This document shows positions 25,442-33,962 of a stretch of 36,731 nucleotides of DNA, one piece after another. Source of the stretch: Caldifarciminota bacterium (GTDB taxonomy: Bacteria > SDB-A). Within the stretch, counting starts at the first letter, position 1; each line of letters opens with the position of its first letter. The stretch lies in NCBI GenBank assembly GCA_016929715.1, contig JAFGIG010000090.1:1-36731 (forward strand). The letters are read 5' to 3'. A program made the position numbers and the translations under genes. A model generated the notes under the pieces. That model ran no database searches. It was not told where the DNA came from and was given only the letters and a program-made list of their open reading frames with translations.

Positions 25442-27894
25442 TGTCTGAATATCCTTTTGCGGAAGTGGAAAAAAAGGTTCAGGAAAAGTGGGAAAACAAA
25501 AATGTTTTTGCGATGTCGCAAAATCCCCGAAATAAATACTATGTTCTCGAGATGTTTGCTTATCCTTCAGGAGATCTTCATGTAGGCCATCTGAGGAATT
25601 ACGTAATAGTTGATCTTCTTGCGAGGTATTATTCTCAGAGAGGATTTGATGTGCTTCATCCCGTAGGATGGGACGCTTTCGGTTTGCCTGCTGAGGAAGC
25701 TGCGATAAAAAATAAAATACACCCCAGAAAGTGGACGGAAGCGAACATCGAAAAATCGAGAAAAACTCTCAAGTCAATCGGCATAGGTTACGATTGGGAG
25801 ACGGAAATACTGACTTGCGATCCCGAATACTACAAATGGACTCAGTGGATATTTCTGAAACTGCTTGAAAAAGGACTGGCATACCAGGACACTTCTCTGG
25901 TTAATTGGTGCATCAAATGCCAAACAGTCCTGGCAAATGAGCAGGTGGAAAATGGAAAATGCTGGAGATGCGGTTCGGAAGTTACCAAAAGGGAGTTGAA
26001 ACAGTGGTTTTTCAGGATAACACAATACGCACAAGACCTTCTCGATGACCTTGAAAAATTAAAGGAAGGATGGCCTGAGCCTGTGATCACCGCACAGAAG
26101 AACTGGATAGGCAGGAGCGAAGGAGCGGAAATTGATTTTTCAGTTATGGGCAAAGACGCGAAATTGACGGTATTCACCACAAGACCGGACACCCTTTGGG
26201 GAGTGACTTTTGCCGCTATTGCTCCAGAACACAGGCTTATAGGTGAAATCATATCGGATTCAGATAGAAAAAAGGAAGTAGAGGAATACATAAAAAAGTC
26301 TGTCATGAAAACGGAAATTCAAAGACTCTCGACTGTCGAAGAAAAAACAGGAGTTTATTCGGGGGTTGACCTGAAGCATCCGCTTACCGGCGAAAATGTT
26401 CCCCTCTATATTTGCGATTATGTCCTGTCCTCTTACGGAACAGGAACCGTAATGGGAGTTCCGGCGCACGATGCAAGAGATTTTGATTTTGCCAAAAAAT
26501 ACGGTTTGAAAATGAAGGAGGTAATAAAACCTCGGCAAAATACAGATAATAAAGAGTCTCTTGAAGAGGCTTTCACCGATTATGGTATTCTGACAAACAG
26601 CGGGGAATTCTCAGGTATGAATTCGGAAGAAGCAATACCTATGATAATCGAATTTCTCAAAAAAGAAAAAATAGGCAGGGGAAAGGTGAATTTTAAGCTT
26701 CACGACTGGCTGGTAAGCAGACAAAGGTATTGGGGGGCGCCGATACCTGTTGTTCATTGTCCTTCGTGCGGAGTTGTGCCTGTCCCGGAGAAAGATCTGC
26801 CCGTCATTTTGCCCGACAACGTAGAGGATTACATGCCTAAAGGCAAGTCTGTTCTCGCCGCTGTGGATTCATATATAAATGTATCTTGTCCTGAGTGCGG
26901 CGGACCCGCTCTTAGGGATCCCGATACACTTGACACTTTTGTAGATTCTTCCTGGTATCAGTTGAGGTATCCGGACGCTAAAAATTCTGAAAAATTGATT
27001 GATTCGGCAAAGGCTGAATCCTGGCTGCCGATAGATAAATACATAGGAGGGATAGAGCACGCAACGGGGCATCTTATCTATTTCCGCTTTATAACAAAAT
27101 TTCTTCACCGATTAGGAGTCATCCCCTGCGGCGAGCCTGCCCAGAGATTATTCAACCAAGGAATGGTTTGCGGCTCGGACGGATCGGTAATGTCAAAATC
27201 GAAAGGAAACGGAGTTGAAGCCGGCGAATTTGTAGGAAATTATGGGGCAGATGTCTGCAGAGTTACGACTTTATTTTTGGCTCCTCCGGGCAGAGACGCA
27301 ATCTGGAGCGAGCAGGGGGTTGCCGGGGCGAAAAGGTTTCTCGACAGAGTCTGGAGACTGGGAGAAAAATATACAGCCGGGGTGTCCAATGGAAAAGCCG
27401 GGGAAAGCGACGAAAAAAAACTAAGAAGGACGATGAACCTGACAATAAAAAAAGTCACTGAAGATATCGAAAATTGGGGATTCAACACGGCAATTGCGAG
27501 CATGATGGAGTTCGTCAACGAACTTGTGCCTTTCGAGGATTCGTCTTCTTACATTTTCAGGGAAGCCTATGAAACCCTTTTGCTTCTGCTTGCTCCTTTT
27601 GCTCCTCACATAGCTGAATATCTCTGGGAAAAAGCCGGAAAAAATGAATTTGTCCTGAAATCCGGCTGGCCTCAATACGATCCTGAAACCGTAATTTCAG
27701 AATCAGAAGAAATAGGGGTTCAAGTCAATGGCAAACTTAGAGCGGTCCTCAGACTGCCTTTTGATGTTACGGAAGATGAAGCTTTCTCTCAAGCGGCTGA
27801 ATCTCAGAACGTGAAACAATATATTGAAGGAAGAGAAATCAAAAAGAGGATTTTCGTCCCTCACAGGATGATAAGTTTTGTTGTCAAAGCGTAA
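25441..27894 (+). CDS. leuS: Leucyl-tRNA synthetase
   Basis: Class Ia aminoacyl-tRNA synthetase that charges tRNA-Leu in the cytosol. It has 817 residues from ATG 25441; the track's GTG 25414 would add nine residues not typical of the family, while 25441 has GGAGG just upstream and overlaps the purQ stop by one base (TAATG). The HIGH-type motif is YPSGDLHVGH near 41-50 and the KMSKS-type motif is VMSKSKGNG near 585. Zinc-binding CIKC/CWRC near 160-180 and CPSC/CPEC further on are intact. The CP1 editing domain is present (TTRPDTLWG, GVPAHDARDFDFA). The C-terminal anticodon-binding and leucyl-specific region is complete. It lies between purine and LPS-export genes with no functional link. Confidence 0.97.
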   Translation: MSEYPFAEVEKKVQEKWENKNVFAMSQNPRNKYYVLEMFAYPSGDLHVGHLRNYVIVDLLARYYSQRGFDVLHPVGWDAFGLPAEEAAIKNKIHPRKWTEANIEKSRKTLKSIGIGYDWETEILTCDPEYYKWTQWIFLKLLEKGLAYQDTSLVNWCIKCQTVLANEQVENGKCWRCGSEVTKRELKQWFFRITQYAQDLLDDLEKLKEGWPEPVITAQKNWIGRSEGAEIDFSVMGKDAKLTVFTTRPDTLWGVTFAAIAPEHRLIGEIISDSDRKKEVEEYIKKSVMKTEIQRLSTVEEKTGVYSGVDLKHPLTGENVPLYICDYVLSSYGTGTVMGVPAHDARDFDFAKKYGLKMKEVIKPRQNTDNKESLEEAFTDYGILTNSGEFSGMNSEEAIPMIIEFLKKEKIGRGKVNFKLHDWLVSRQRYWGAPIPVVHCPSCGVVPVPEKDLPVILPDNVEDYMPKGKSVLAAVDSYINVSCPECGGPALRDPDTLDTFVDSSWYQLRYPDAKNSEKLIDSAKAESWLPIDKYIGGIEHATGHLIYFRFITKFLHRLGVIPCGEPAQRLFNQGMVCGSDGSVMSKSKGNGVEAGEFVGNYGADVCRVTTLFLAPPGRDAIWSEQGVAGAKRFLDRVWRLGEKYTAGVSNGKAGESDEKKLRRTMNLTIKKVTEDIENWGFNTAIASMMEFVNELVPFEDSSSYIFREAYETLLLLLAPFAPHIAEYLWEKAGKNEFVLKSGWPQYDPETVISESEEIGVQVNGKLRAVLRLPFDVTEDEAFSQAAESQNVKQYIEGREIKKRIFVPHRMISFVVKA

Positions 27895-28633
27895 GAGCTA
27901 TTTTTTACACGCGGCTTCTTTGTGTCCTGTTGCCGTCTTATTGTTCTTTGGCTCTTGCTCCGGAAGTGAGAACGCTCGAAATGAAACAAGAGACGATGTA
28001 AACGGTATTGTCCGTGTGATGAAAATAGTCTCGACCGAAGAAGGAAAACTTTCATGGAAGCTTGATGCCGATAGTCTGATATCCGGACTCAACGATACAA
28101 ATGACGTTTACGGTATTTTTCTCGAATTTTTCGATGAAAACGGCGTCTCAAATTCTACGATATCTGCCGATTCCGGAAAACAGGCGGTTTCAACTCAGGA
28201 CATGTTCGCGTCAGGCGATCTTGTCATAGATCTTTATGAGAGCGGATACAGAAAGTGGAGAATAAAAGCCGACAGTGTATGGCAAAGACAGAGAATAAGA
28301 AGAGTCGATATCTACGGTTTGGATCTGCTTATGACTGATTCTACGGGAAAAGATGTAGCGGTGATAACAGCCGATTCGGGAACATATTTTCTTGTGACTA
28401 GAGACCTGAGGGCGAAAGGCAGTCTTGTCATTAAGATTTTATCGGGTGGACAGCTTTCCACGGACACGCTTTATTACAGTGAGTCGAAAGGGACTTTCTC
28501 CACAGACGGCAGGGTTGTCTATGCAGAAAAAGACAATGTAATAGAAGGAATAGGTTTTGAAAGTGACCGGGAATTGAAAAACATAAGGGTTTTCAACGCT
28601 GTTTCAGGTAGAATAAAGACTGATGAACTTTAA
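27878..28633 (+). CDS. lptC: LptC-like lipoprotein (LPS export periplasmic component)
   Basis: A predicted exported protein of 251 residues, placed directly before an OstA/LptA-like gene and lptB. The start is TTG 27878, with AGGA nine bases upstream, and overlaps the leuS end by 17 bases. The N-terminus is basic then hydrophobic and ends in FFGSC, a reasonable lipobox, so lipid anchoring at about Cys27 is likely, as for LptC homologues in some diderm phyla. The mature part has repeating beta-strand patterns with VYGIFLEFFDENG, STISADSG and VDIYGLDLLMTDSTGKD, resembling LptC/OstA beta-jellyroll segments. Identification rests on context and fold pattern more than on strong motifs. It would link LptBFG to LptA in the transenvelope bridge. 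Confidence 0.68.
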   Translation: MLSKRKSYFLHAASLCPVAVLLFFGSCSGSENARNETRDDVNGIVRVMKIVSTEEGKLSWKLDADSLISGLNDTNDVYGIFLEFFDENGVSNSTISADSGKQAVSTQDMFASGDLVIDLYESGYRKWRIKADSVWQRQRIRRVDIYGLDLLMTDSTGKDVAVITADSGTYFLVTRDLRAKGSLVIKILSGGQLSTDTLYYSESKGTFSTDGRVVYAEKDNVIEGIGFESDRELKNIRVFNAVSGRIKTDEL

Positions 28634-29588
28634 ATTATTAACTTCCGCCTTATTGTTGGCTCTGCGTTTATTTGTAAGCCAGACGGTAGAAGACCCTGAA
28701 AGTTTACTGACAGGGGATGAACCGTTCACAGTCAATTCCGGGATGATGATGACCCAGATTACCGGAACGGGTTATATTGTCCAATTAAGCGATGGAGTTG
28801 AAATAATTCACGGTTCGGCTGTGATAACAGGAGACTCCGGTTTTGCCGATCAGGAGAAAGGCATGGTAAAAGTTTTAGGCAATGTCCGGGTCAGAGACGG
28901 TGAAGTTTTGATAACATCTTCTTCGGCTGTTTATTACAGGGATTCGAGGATAGCAGAAGCCTATGGTGACGCAAAACTTATCAATCAGGGGCAGGAAATT
29001 TCAGCGCAGAGATTGCGCTATGACAGAAACAAAAAAATGAGCTCTGCGTTCGAGAACGTCATTATGTTTGATCCCAGAAACAACACCTTTCTTTACGGAG
29101 ACACAGGGCATTATTACCTCGAAGAGGATTACGGCATTCTGACAGGGTATTGCCGGATGCTGTCTCTGTCTGATGGAGACTCTTTTTCGGTGGACGGCGA
29201 CACCATGGAGAATTTTGCCGACAGCGGATATTATGTTGTGTCAGGAAACGTGACGGTGACAAGAGGAGCTGTCAGGGCTGAAACCCAGAAGCTGTTTTAT
29301 TATCCCGAGGAGGAAAAAGTAGTTGTCTTCGGCAGATTACCCTGGATCAGCAACGAAAGTTCAAAAATATGGGGGGATTCCATTGTGATGTGGCTCGACG
29401 GAAATGAACTCGTCAGAATTGAATCATGGAGAAACGCCGGAGGAACATTCACGGAGAATGACGTCGAAAATCAGATCTACGGGAATTTTATAAATCTCTA
29501 TTTTCTGCGGAACAAACCTCGGCTCCTCGAAGTAATCGGAAATGTTATCGGTTCCAGGAACACTGAACGGAACGATGAAGATGAATAG
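28623..29588 (+). CDS. lptA: LptA/OstA-like LPS transport protein
   Basis: A 321-residue exported protein with an N-terminal hydrophobic signal (MNFKLLTSALLLALRLF). It has many short repeating beta-strand units typical of the OstA/LptA jellyroll: VQLSDGVEIIHGSAVITGDSG, KVLGNVRVRDGEVLITSSS, YVVSGNVTVTRGAVRAETQ. It is longer than E. coli LptA (about 185), so it probably contains two OstA-like units. Its role would be to shield lipid A as LPS crosses the periplasm. The ATG overlaps the lptC-like gene by 11 bases, and its own end overlaps lptB. LptD and LptF/G are not in the window, and a partial LptD N-terminal-like role cannot be excluded. Confidence 0.75.
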   Translation: MNFKLLTSALLLALRLFVSQTVEDPESLLTGDEPFTVNSGMMMTQITGTGYIVQLSDGVEIIHGSAVITGDSGFADQEKGMVKVLGNVRVRDGEVLITSSSAVYYRDSRIAEAYGDAKLINQGQEISAQRLRYDRNKKMSSAFENVIMFDPRNNTFLYGDTGHYYLEEDYGILTGYCRMLSLSDGDSFSVDGDTMENFADSGYYVVSGNVTVTRGAVRAETQKLFYYPEEEKVVVFGRLPWISNESSKIWGDSIVMWLDGNELVRIESWRNAGGTFTENDVENQIYGNFINLYFLRNKPRLLEVIGNVIGSRNTERNDEDE

Positions 29589-30309
29589 TGAAAAACTATA
29601 TACACAAGGGCTCGAGAAAAAATACGGAAACAGAAAAGTAGTCAACAATGTTTCTCTCGAAGTCTCCACGGGAGAAATAGTCGGCCTCCTGGGACCTAAC
29701 GGCGCTGGGAAAACCACCACGTTTTACATGATGGTGGGGATTATCAAACCGCTTGCAGGCGATATTTATCTCAATACCGAAAAAATAACCGGGACTCCCA
29801 TGTATCAGAGAGCAAGAAAAGGTATCTCTTATCTTCCTCAGGAAGCCTCCATATTCAGAGGGCTTTCTGTCAGGGACAATATCATGTCCGTTATGCAGCT
29901 CAGGGGAATAGGGAAGAAAGAACTCTCTTCCCGTCTCGAGGAAATAATGAAAGAACTCGATGTCAAGCATATTGAAAAAAACAAAGGAGATTCACTTTCA
30001 GGCGGCGAGAGAAGAAGAGTTGAGATAGCTAGGGCGTTAGTTGTAAGCCCGAAGTTTCTTCTTCTCGACGAGCCTTTTACGGGAATCGATCCGATAGTCA
30101 GGGCAGACATACAAAAGATAATACTTAAACTCAGAGCGAAAGGTATAGGAGTTCTCATTACAGATCACAACGTCAGAGAAACCCTCGAAATTACTGACAG
30201 AGCATACATAATGTATGAAGGAAAAATACTTCTATCCGGAGACGCGCAGAAACTGATAAACGACGAACAGGCAAAAAAAGTTTATCTCGGAGATAACTTC
30301 AGAATGTGA
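29575..30309 (+). CDS. lptB: LPS export ABC transporter ATP-binding protein
   Basis: Cytoplasmic ATPase that powers LptFG extraction of LPS from the inner membrane. The protein has 244 residues from ATG 29575; the ORF-track start at 29542 adds residues that lie within the lptA end and are not family-like, and ATG 29581 is also possible. Motifs are Walker A LLGPNGAGKTTT, Q-loop SYLPQEAS, signature LSGGERRRVEIARAL, Walker B FLLLDEPFTGIDP and the H-loop ITDHNVRETL. FYMMVGIIKPLAGDI after Walker A is characteristic of LptB. It overlaps lptA by 14 bases and is followed after one base by rpoN, an order seen in many diderm bacteria. Confidence 0.95.
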   Translation: MKMNSEKLYTQGLEKKYGNRKVVNNVSLEVSTGEIVGLLGPNGAGKTTTFYMMVGIIKPLAGDIYLNTEKITGTPMYQRARKGISYLPQEASIFRGLSVRDNIMSVMQLRGIGKKELSSRLEEIMKELDVKHIEKNKGDSLSGGERRRVEIARALVVSPKFLLLDEPFTGIDPIVRADIQKIILKLRAKGIGVLITDHNVRETLEITDRAYIMYEGKILLSGDAQKLINDEQAKKVYLGDNFRM

Positions 30310-30310
30310 A

Positions 30311-31834
30311 ATGCCGGGAAAAAAGGGAAAAATAAACATAGCCGGTCCAAGGCCGTCAATTTCAGCAAGACTGACAGTCAGACCGGAATTGAGATTAACT
30401 CTTCATCAGAAGCTTTTCGTAGAGCTTCTGCCATTGGCTAACATCGATTTAATCTATGAAGTTGTCCAGAGAGCTGAACAGAATCCTCTTTGCGATCTCG
30501 AAGAACCCTCTCAAGCCCTTGATTCACAGGACATTGACACAGACGATGATAACGATGAAACAGAAAAGGAAAATTTTTCAGAAGAGACAATAGAAAGTTT
30601 TGAGAAAAAGAGCGATATAAGATTAGATGAAGTTTTTAATGATTCGGTCAGAACTCAGTGGGACAGGGGAGGGGAAACATTTTCCCCTCTTTCATACCTT
30701 TCTGTTCCAAATACACTGAAAGATAATCTCAAGATTCAATATCACATAGCTTGCGAGGACAAATCTCTGCTCGATGCTGGTGAATTTATAATAGATTCTC
30801 TGGATTCCGACGGTTATTTTTCTCTGAATCTTGCCGATATATCCATGATTTCAGGTTTTAAGATAGACGAACTCCAAAGAGCCTTGTCAAAAATTAAATC
30901 ACTTGATCCACCGGGTATTTGTTCTTCAGGTCTCGAAGAAAGTCTCGCGATACAGCTTGATAGATGCGGAGAAAAAGACTCCCTCGCTTTCAAGTTAGTA
31001 AGTCAAGGCGGACTAAACTATCTGAAGAACAGCGATTACAAGACAATAGCCAGAAAACTTAAAGTCAGTGTTTCAGATGTAATAGAGGCATCAAATAGGA
31101 TAAAAAAACTCAACCCCAGACCGGCTTCCGGGGATTGGTTTGAGAAAACACAGCACATAGTTCCGGATTTTATTCTGGTTGAAAATGACGGAGCCTACGA
31201 GTTGTCAGCTCTCTGGGGCGGATCGGAAATACCTTTTGTCAGGTTGACTATTTCAAGACAACAGTTCAATGAAATAGTCAGTGAAATGAAAAAAGATATC
31301 CTCCAAAACAAGAGGAAAGAAAGCGACCTTTCCGATTTTATCAGGCAATATCACGAAGCGCTTTTTTTGAGCAGATTGCCCAAGTATGTAAGGGACAGGG
31401 ATAATTCTATTGAAAAAGTAGCGAGAGCTATAGTTGCCAGGCAGTTTGATTATTTAAGAAATTTGAGCTCTCTTAAACCATTGACAGAGAAGGAAATAGC
31501 TGAGGAAACGGGTCTTCACGCTTCGACGGTTTCAAGAATAGTTCAGAACAAATACATTGAAACAGACAGGGGATTATTCCCACTGAAGCATTTTTTTACG
31601 GGGCACGTAAAATCCGATTCAGCACAAATATGTTCTTCGTCTGAAGTAAGAGAGATAATAAAGAGTTTAGTTGAAGAGGAAAGCCCAAATTCTCCTTATA
31701 CCGATGAAGAACTAAAAGCGATTCTCAAAGACAGAGGTTTTGATGTCGCCCGAAGGACTATAGCGAAATACAGGGCTTTAATGAACATACTCCCTTCAAG
31801 CATGAGGAAAAAAATAGATAATTCCAAGGGTTGA
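30311..31834 (+). CDS. rpoN: RNA polymerase sigma-54 factor
   Basis: Alternative sigma factor that recognises -24/-12 promoters and needs enhancer-binding AAA+ activators. It has 507 residues, slightly longer than average. Region I is present near 18-60 (LTVRPELRLTLHQKLFVELL, with the usual Leu-rich pattern). It is followed by an acidic region II (DIDTDDDNDETEKE), the core-binding part (SLDSDGYFS, LDPPGICSSGLEE), an HTH-like segment (KEIAEETGLHASTVSRIV) and the RpoN box ARRTIAKYR near the end. It is close behind lptB, likely co-transcribed. No sigma-54 promoter or enhancer-binding activator is evident in the window. Its last bases contain the -35 element of the acylphosphatase promoter. Confidence 0.96.
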   Translation: MPGKKGKINIAGPRPSISARLTVRPELRLTLHQKLFVELLPLANIDLIYEVVQRAEQNPLCDLEEPSQALDSQDIDTDDDNDETEKENFSEETIESFEKKSDIRLDEVFNDSVRTQWDRGGETFSPLSYLSVPNTLKDNLKIQYHIACEDKSLLDAGEFIIDSLDSDGYFSLNLADISMISGFKIDELQRALSKIKSLDPPGICSSGLEESLAIQLDRCGEKDSLAFKLVSQGGLNYLKNSDYKTIARKLKVSVSDVIEASNRIKKLNPRPASGDWFEKTQHIVPDFILVENDGAYELSALWGGSEIPFVRLTISRQQFNEIVSEMKKDILQNKRKESDLSDFIRQYHEALFLSRLPKYVRDRDNSIEKVARAIVARQFDYLRNLSSLKPLTEKEIAEETGLHASTVSRIVQNKYIETDRGLFPLKHFFTGHVKSDSAQICSSSEVREIIKSLVEEESPNSPYTDEELKAILKDRGFDVARRTIAKYRALMNILPSSMRKKIDNSKG

Positions 31835-31859
31835 ATTCATTCTGCCTTGTCCATATAAT
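31831..31859 (+). promoter_or_regulatory. Acylphosphatase promoter, placed for a leaderless transcript
   Basis: TTGAAT (31831-31836, overlapping the rpoN stop), a 17-base spacer and a perfect TATAAT (31854-31859) lie only six bases before the ATG at 31866. The expected transcription start is the ATG itself, and no Shine-Dalgarno is present. Confidence 0.7.
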
Positions 31860-31865
31860 TCATAC

Positions 31866-32126
31866 ATGAAAAAGCTCATCGTCCACGGTTGTGTTCAGGG
31901 AGTCGGTTTCAGATATTTCGTTTCAAGATTCTGCAGAAAGATGAATATAAGGGGATGGGTAAGCAATATGCCCAACGGTTCTGTCGAAATTGTAATAAAT
32001 CCCGAAAACATCCAGATTCTCGAATTCATTGATTATCTTACGAAAAATTCACCAGGCCGAATAGATAAAATCGATGTCACAGACATACCCGAAAGAAACT
32101 GCGGTTCTTTCGAGATAAAGTTCTGA
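31866..32126 (+). CDS. acyP: Acylphosphatase
   Basis: A small cytosolic enzyme (86 residues; about 90 is usual) that hydrolyses acyl phosphates such as 1,3-bisphosphoglycerate or carbamoyl phosphate. The phosphate-binding loop GCVQGVGFR (about 8-16) and catalytic Asn in GWVSNMPNGSVEI (about 30-42) are both present, and the ferredoxin-like fold is complete, ending in FEIKF. No Shine-Dalgarno precedes the ATG; a consensus promoter ends six bases upstream, so it is likely translated from a leaderless mRNA. It lies between rpoN and the DUF948-glycolysis group, close to gap and pgk, whose intermediate it could hydrolyse. That link is only suggestive. Confidence 0.93.
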   Translation: MKKLIVHGCVQGVGFRYFVSRFCRKMNIRGWVSNMPNGSVEIVINPENIQILEFIDYLTKNSPGRIDKIDVTDIPERNCGSFEIKF

Positions 32127-32145
32127 ACCAAGAGTGATTGATGGA

Positions 32146-32183
32146 CTTATTCCCGGTTAGAGCCCAAATAAAAGGGAAATAAG
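32146..32183. repeat. Bulged inverted repeat in the acyP-DUF948 gap
   Basis: CTTATTCCC (32146-32154) and GGGAAATAAG (32174-32183) could pair with one bulged base around a 19-base loop. It lies just upstream of a TTGACA promoter element and lacks a T-run, so it may be a weak terminator, an operator or chance. Confidence 0.25.
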
Positions 32184-32191
32184 CAATTCAA

Positions 32192-32220
32192 TTGACATAA
32201 GTTTTTTTTTGTTATAACTT
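32192..32220 (+). promoter_or_regulatory. Promoter for the DUF948-YtxH-gap-pgk-tpiA-secG unit
   Basis: Consensus TTGACA (32192-32197) is followed after 17 bases by TAACTT (32215-32220), or after 15 bases by TATAAC. The ATG at 32228 is seven bases beyond TAACTT and has no Shine-Dalgarno, again suggesting a leaderless or near-leaderless start. Confidence 0.5.
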
Positions 32221-32227
32221 TACAGTT

Positions 32228-32665
32228 ATGGACGCTTTTAAATGGTTTCTTGCTGTCGATATAACTTTGGTTTCTCTGGCCATTGCAGCGGTTATTTTCC
32301 GGCTGTTCTTTCTCGTTAAAAAGACAGAAAACGTTCTCGAAGAGGCGAGAAAAACAATCTATTTTGCCAACATAGAGCTTCCGAGGCTTGTAAGGGAATT
32401 GGACGGTGCTATAGGGGAATTGAAGGGGATCTCTTCCGAAATCAAAGGAGTGATTCACGGCATCAATAACACTGTATCGAGATCTTTTCAGGGACAGCAT
32501 CAGGGAAGCGGGCCCATTGCTTCGGCAGGATACACTGCTTTTCATCTTTTGCCTCAGATAAACAGAGTAAAAAACATTGTCGGAGCGGCTGTCGTTGCAT
32601 ATAAAACTGTCAACGCGGCACGAAAAATTATCGGATTTATTAGAAAAAAAGTTCAAAGGAGGTAA
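32228..32665 (+). CDS. DUF948-like membrane-anchored coiled-coil protein
   Basis: A 145-residue protein with one N-terminal membrane helix (about 5-29) followed by a helical region with heptad-like spacing (VLEEARKTIYFANIELPRLVRELDGAIGELKG). A second weak hydrophobic patch lies near 118-128, and the C-terminus is basic (IRKKVQRR). This resembles DUF948 proteins, which often precede YtxH-domain proteins and are poorly characterised envelope or stress factors; here too a YtxH-like gene follows after two bases. Function is not known. No Shine-Dalgarno is seen before the ATG, and a TTGACA promoter sits right upstream. Confidence 0.6.
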   Translation: MDAFKWFLAVDITLVSLAIAAVIFRLFFLVKKTENVLEEARKTIYFANIELPRLVRELDGAIGELKGISSEIKGVIHGINNTVSRSFQGQHQGSGPIASAGYTAFHLLPQINRVKNIVGAAVVAYKTVNAARKIIGFIRKKVQRR

Positions 32666-32667
32666 AA

Positions 32668-32940
32668 ATGTCAAGGGATTCAAGCTGCCTCGGTGAAATG
32701 TTGATAGGTTTTATTGCCGGCGCCTTTGTAGGAGCTGGAGTAGCACTGCTTTTTGCACCTTACAGCGGAAGTGAAACGCGCGGAAAAATAAAAGGCTTGG
32801 CGACTGATGTTTCAACAAAAAGTGCAGATTTATACGGCGAAGCAAGGGACAAATTTGAAAATTTCAAAGATGATGTCACCAAAATAGTAGATGAAAAGAT
32901 AGCAAAACTGCACATTAAGCATCCCAAATCTTCAGAATAG
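32668..32940 (+). CDS. YtxH-domain small membrane protein
   Basis: A 90-residue protein with one N-terminal glycine-rich membrane helix ([24 protein letters not shown]) followed by ETRGKIKG and an amphipathic helical tail, the standard YtxH pattern (GALxGAxxALLFAPxSGxETR). The family is found in general-stress and cell-envelope contexts; the molecular role is unsettled. AAAGGAGG lies five bases before the ATG. It is tightly linked to the DUF948-like gene upstream and precedes gap by 13 bases, so it is probably on the glycolytic transcript. Confidence 0.82.
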   Translation: MSRDSSCLGEMLIGFIAGAFVGAGVALLFAPYSGSETRGKIKGLATDVSTKSADLYGEARDKFENFKDDVTKIVDEKIAKLHIKHPKSSE

Positions 32941-32953
32941 AAGGCAACAGGAG

Positions 32954-33958
32954 ATGCCGGTGAAAATTGCAATTAACGGTTTTGGCAGGATAGGCAGGCT
33001 GGTTCTCAGAAAGGGAATAGAGAGAGACGGCATGGATTTCGTCGCGGTCAACGACATCACCGATCCTGCTACATTAGCTCATCTTTTCAAATACGACAGT
33101 GTCCACAGGACGTTTCCAGGTAAAGTGGAAGCGCAAAATGAAGGTATAAACATCAACGGAAAAACGTTAAAAGTTTTATCCGAAAAAGATCCTTCAAAGC
33201 TTCCGTGGAAAAATCTCGGAATAGACATTGTAGTGGAATCCACGGGCCTTTTTACATCAAGAGATAAAGCCGCCATGCATCTTGACGCCGGAGCCAAGAA
33301 AGTTATTATTTCTGCTCCTGCAAAAGGACAAGTAGATGCGACGATAGTTATGGGAGTCAATCACGCAGTTTACGACCCTGCAAAACATCATGTTATTTCC
33401 AACGCTTCTTGCACTACAAACTGCCTTGCGCCTGTAGCAAAAGTTCTGAACGATAACTTCGGTGTAGAAAGCGGACTCATGACGACGATTCATTCATACA
33501 CGAACGATCAAAAAATACTCGATTTGCCGCACAAAGACCTCAGAAGAGCCAGAAGCGCCGCTTTATCAATGATTCCCACATCGACCGGAGCCGCGAAAGC
33601 TTTAGGTCTAGTCATACCCGAACTCGATGGCAAGCTAAACGGCATAGCTATTCGTGTTCCCACACCTGATGCCTCTCTTGTTGACCTTGTGGCTTATCTT
33701 AAAAAAACCGCCTCAAAAGACGAGGTAAACGACGCTTTTATAAAAGCATCTGAAAAAGACATGAACCCTTACCTGAGAGTTTCCCGTGAGCCTCTGGTAT
33801 CATGCGATTACATAGGGAACGAAGCTTCCAGCACCGTCGATCTTCTCTCGACAATGGTTTTAGGAAACATGGTCAAGGTTCTTTCCTGGTACGACAACGA
33901 ACTGGGATATGCGAATACGGTTATACATCTTATTGACATGATTTCCAAAGAGCTATGA
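32954..33958 (+). CDS. gap: Glyceraldehyde-3-phosphate dehydrogenase
   Basis: Converts glyceraldehyde 3-phosphate, NAD+ and phosphate to 1,3-bisphosphoglycerate in the cytosol (glycolysis and gluconeogenesis). The 334-residue length is standard. The NAD-binding motif INGFGRIGR is at the start, and the Asp in VAVNDITD suggests NAD rather than NADP preference. The active site is [12 protein letters not shown] with Cys153. WYDNELGYA is near the end. The ATG has CAGGAG upstream. It is followed after four bases by pgk, the next enzyme of the pathway. Confidence 0.97.
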   Translation: MPVKIAINGFGRIGRLVLRKGIERDGMDFVAVNDITDPATLAHLFKYDSVHRTFPGKVEAQNEGININGKTLKVLSEKDPSKLPWKNLGIDIVVESTGLFTSRDKAAMHLDAGAKKVIISAPAKGQVDATIVMGVNHAVYDPAKHHVISNASCTTNCLAPVAKVLNDNFGVESGLMTTIHSYTNDQKILDLPHKDLRRARSAALSMIPTSTGAAKALGLVIPELDGKLNGIAIRVPTPDASLVDLVAYLKKTASKDEVNDAFIKASEKDMNPYLRVSREPLVSCDYIGNEASSTVDLLSTMVLGNMVKVLSWYDNELGYANTVIHLIDMISKEL

Positions 33959-33962
33959 TTTT

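Noticed and set aside
25842-26306. 154-residue minus-strand ORF inside leuS
   Set aside because: Shadow of leuS; composition is low-complexity Ser/Leu/Phe, typical of reverse reading of this coding sequence.
32147-32683. 178-residue minus-strand ORF opposite the DUF948-like gene
   Set aside because: It runs antisense to a gene with membrane and coiled-coil features and covers its promoter; the translation shows no domain.
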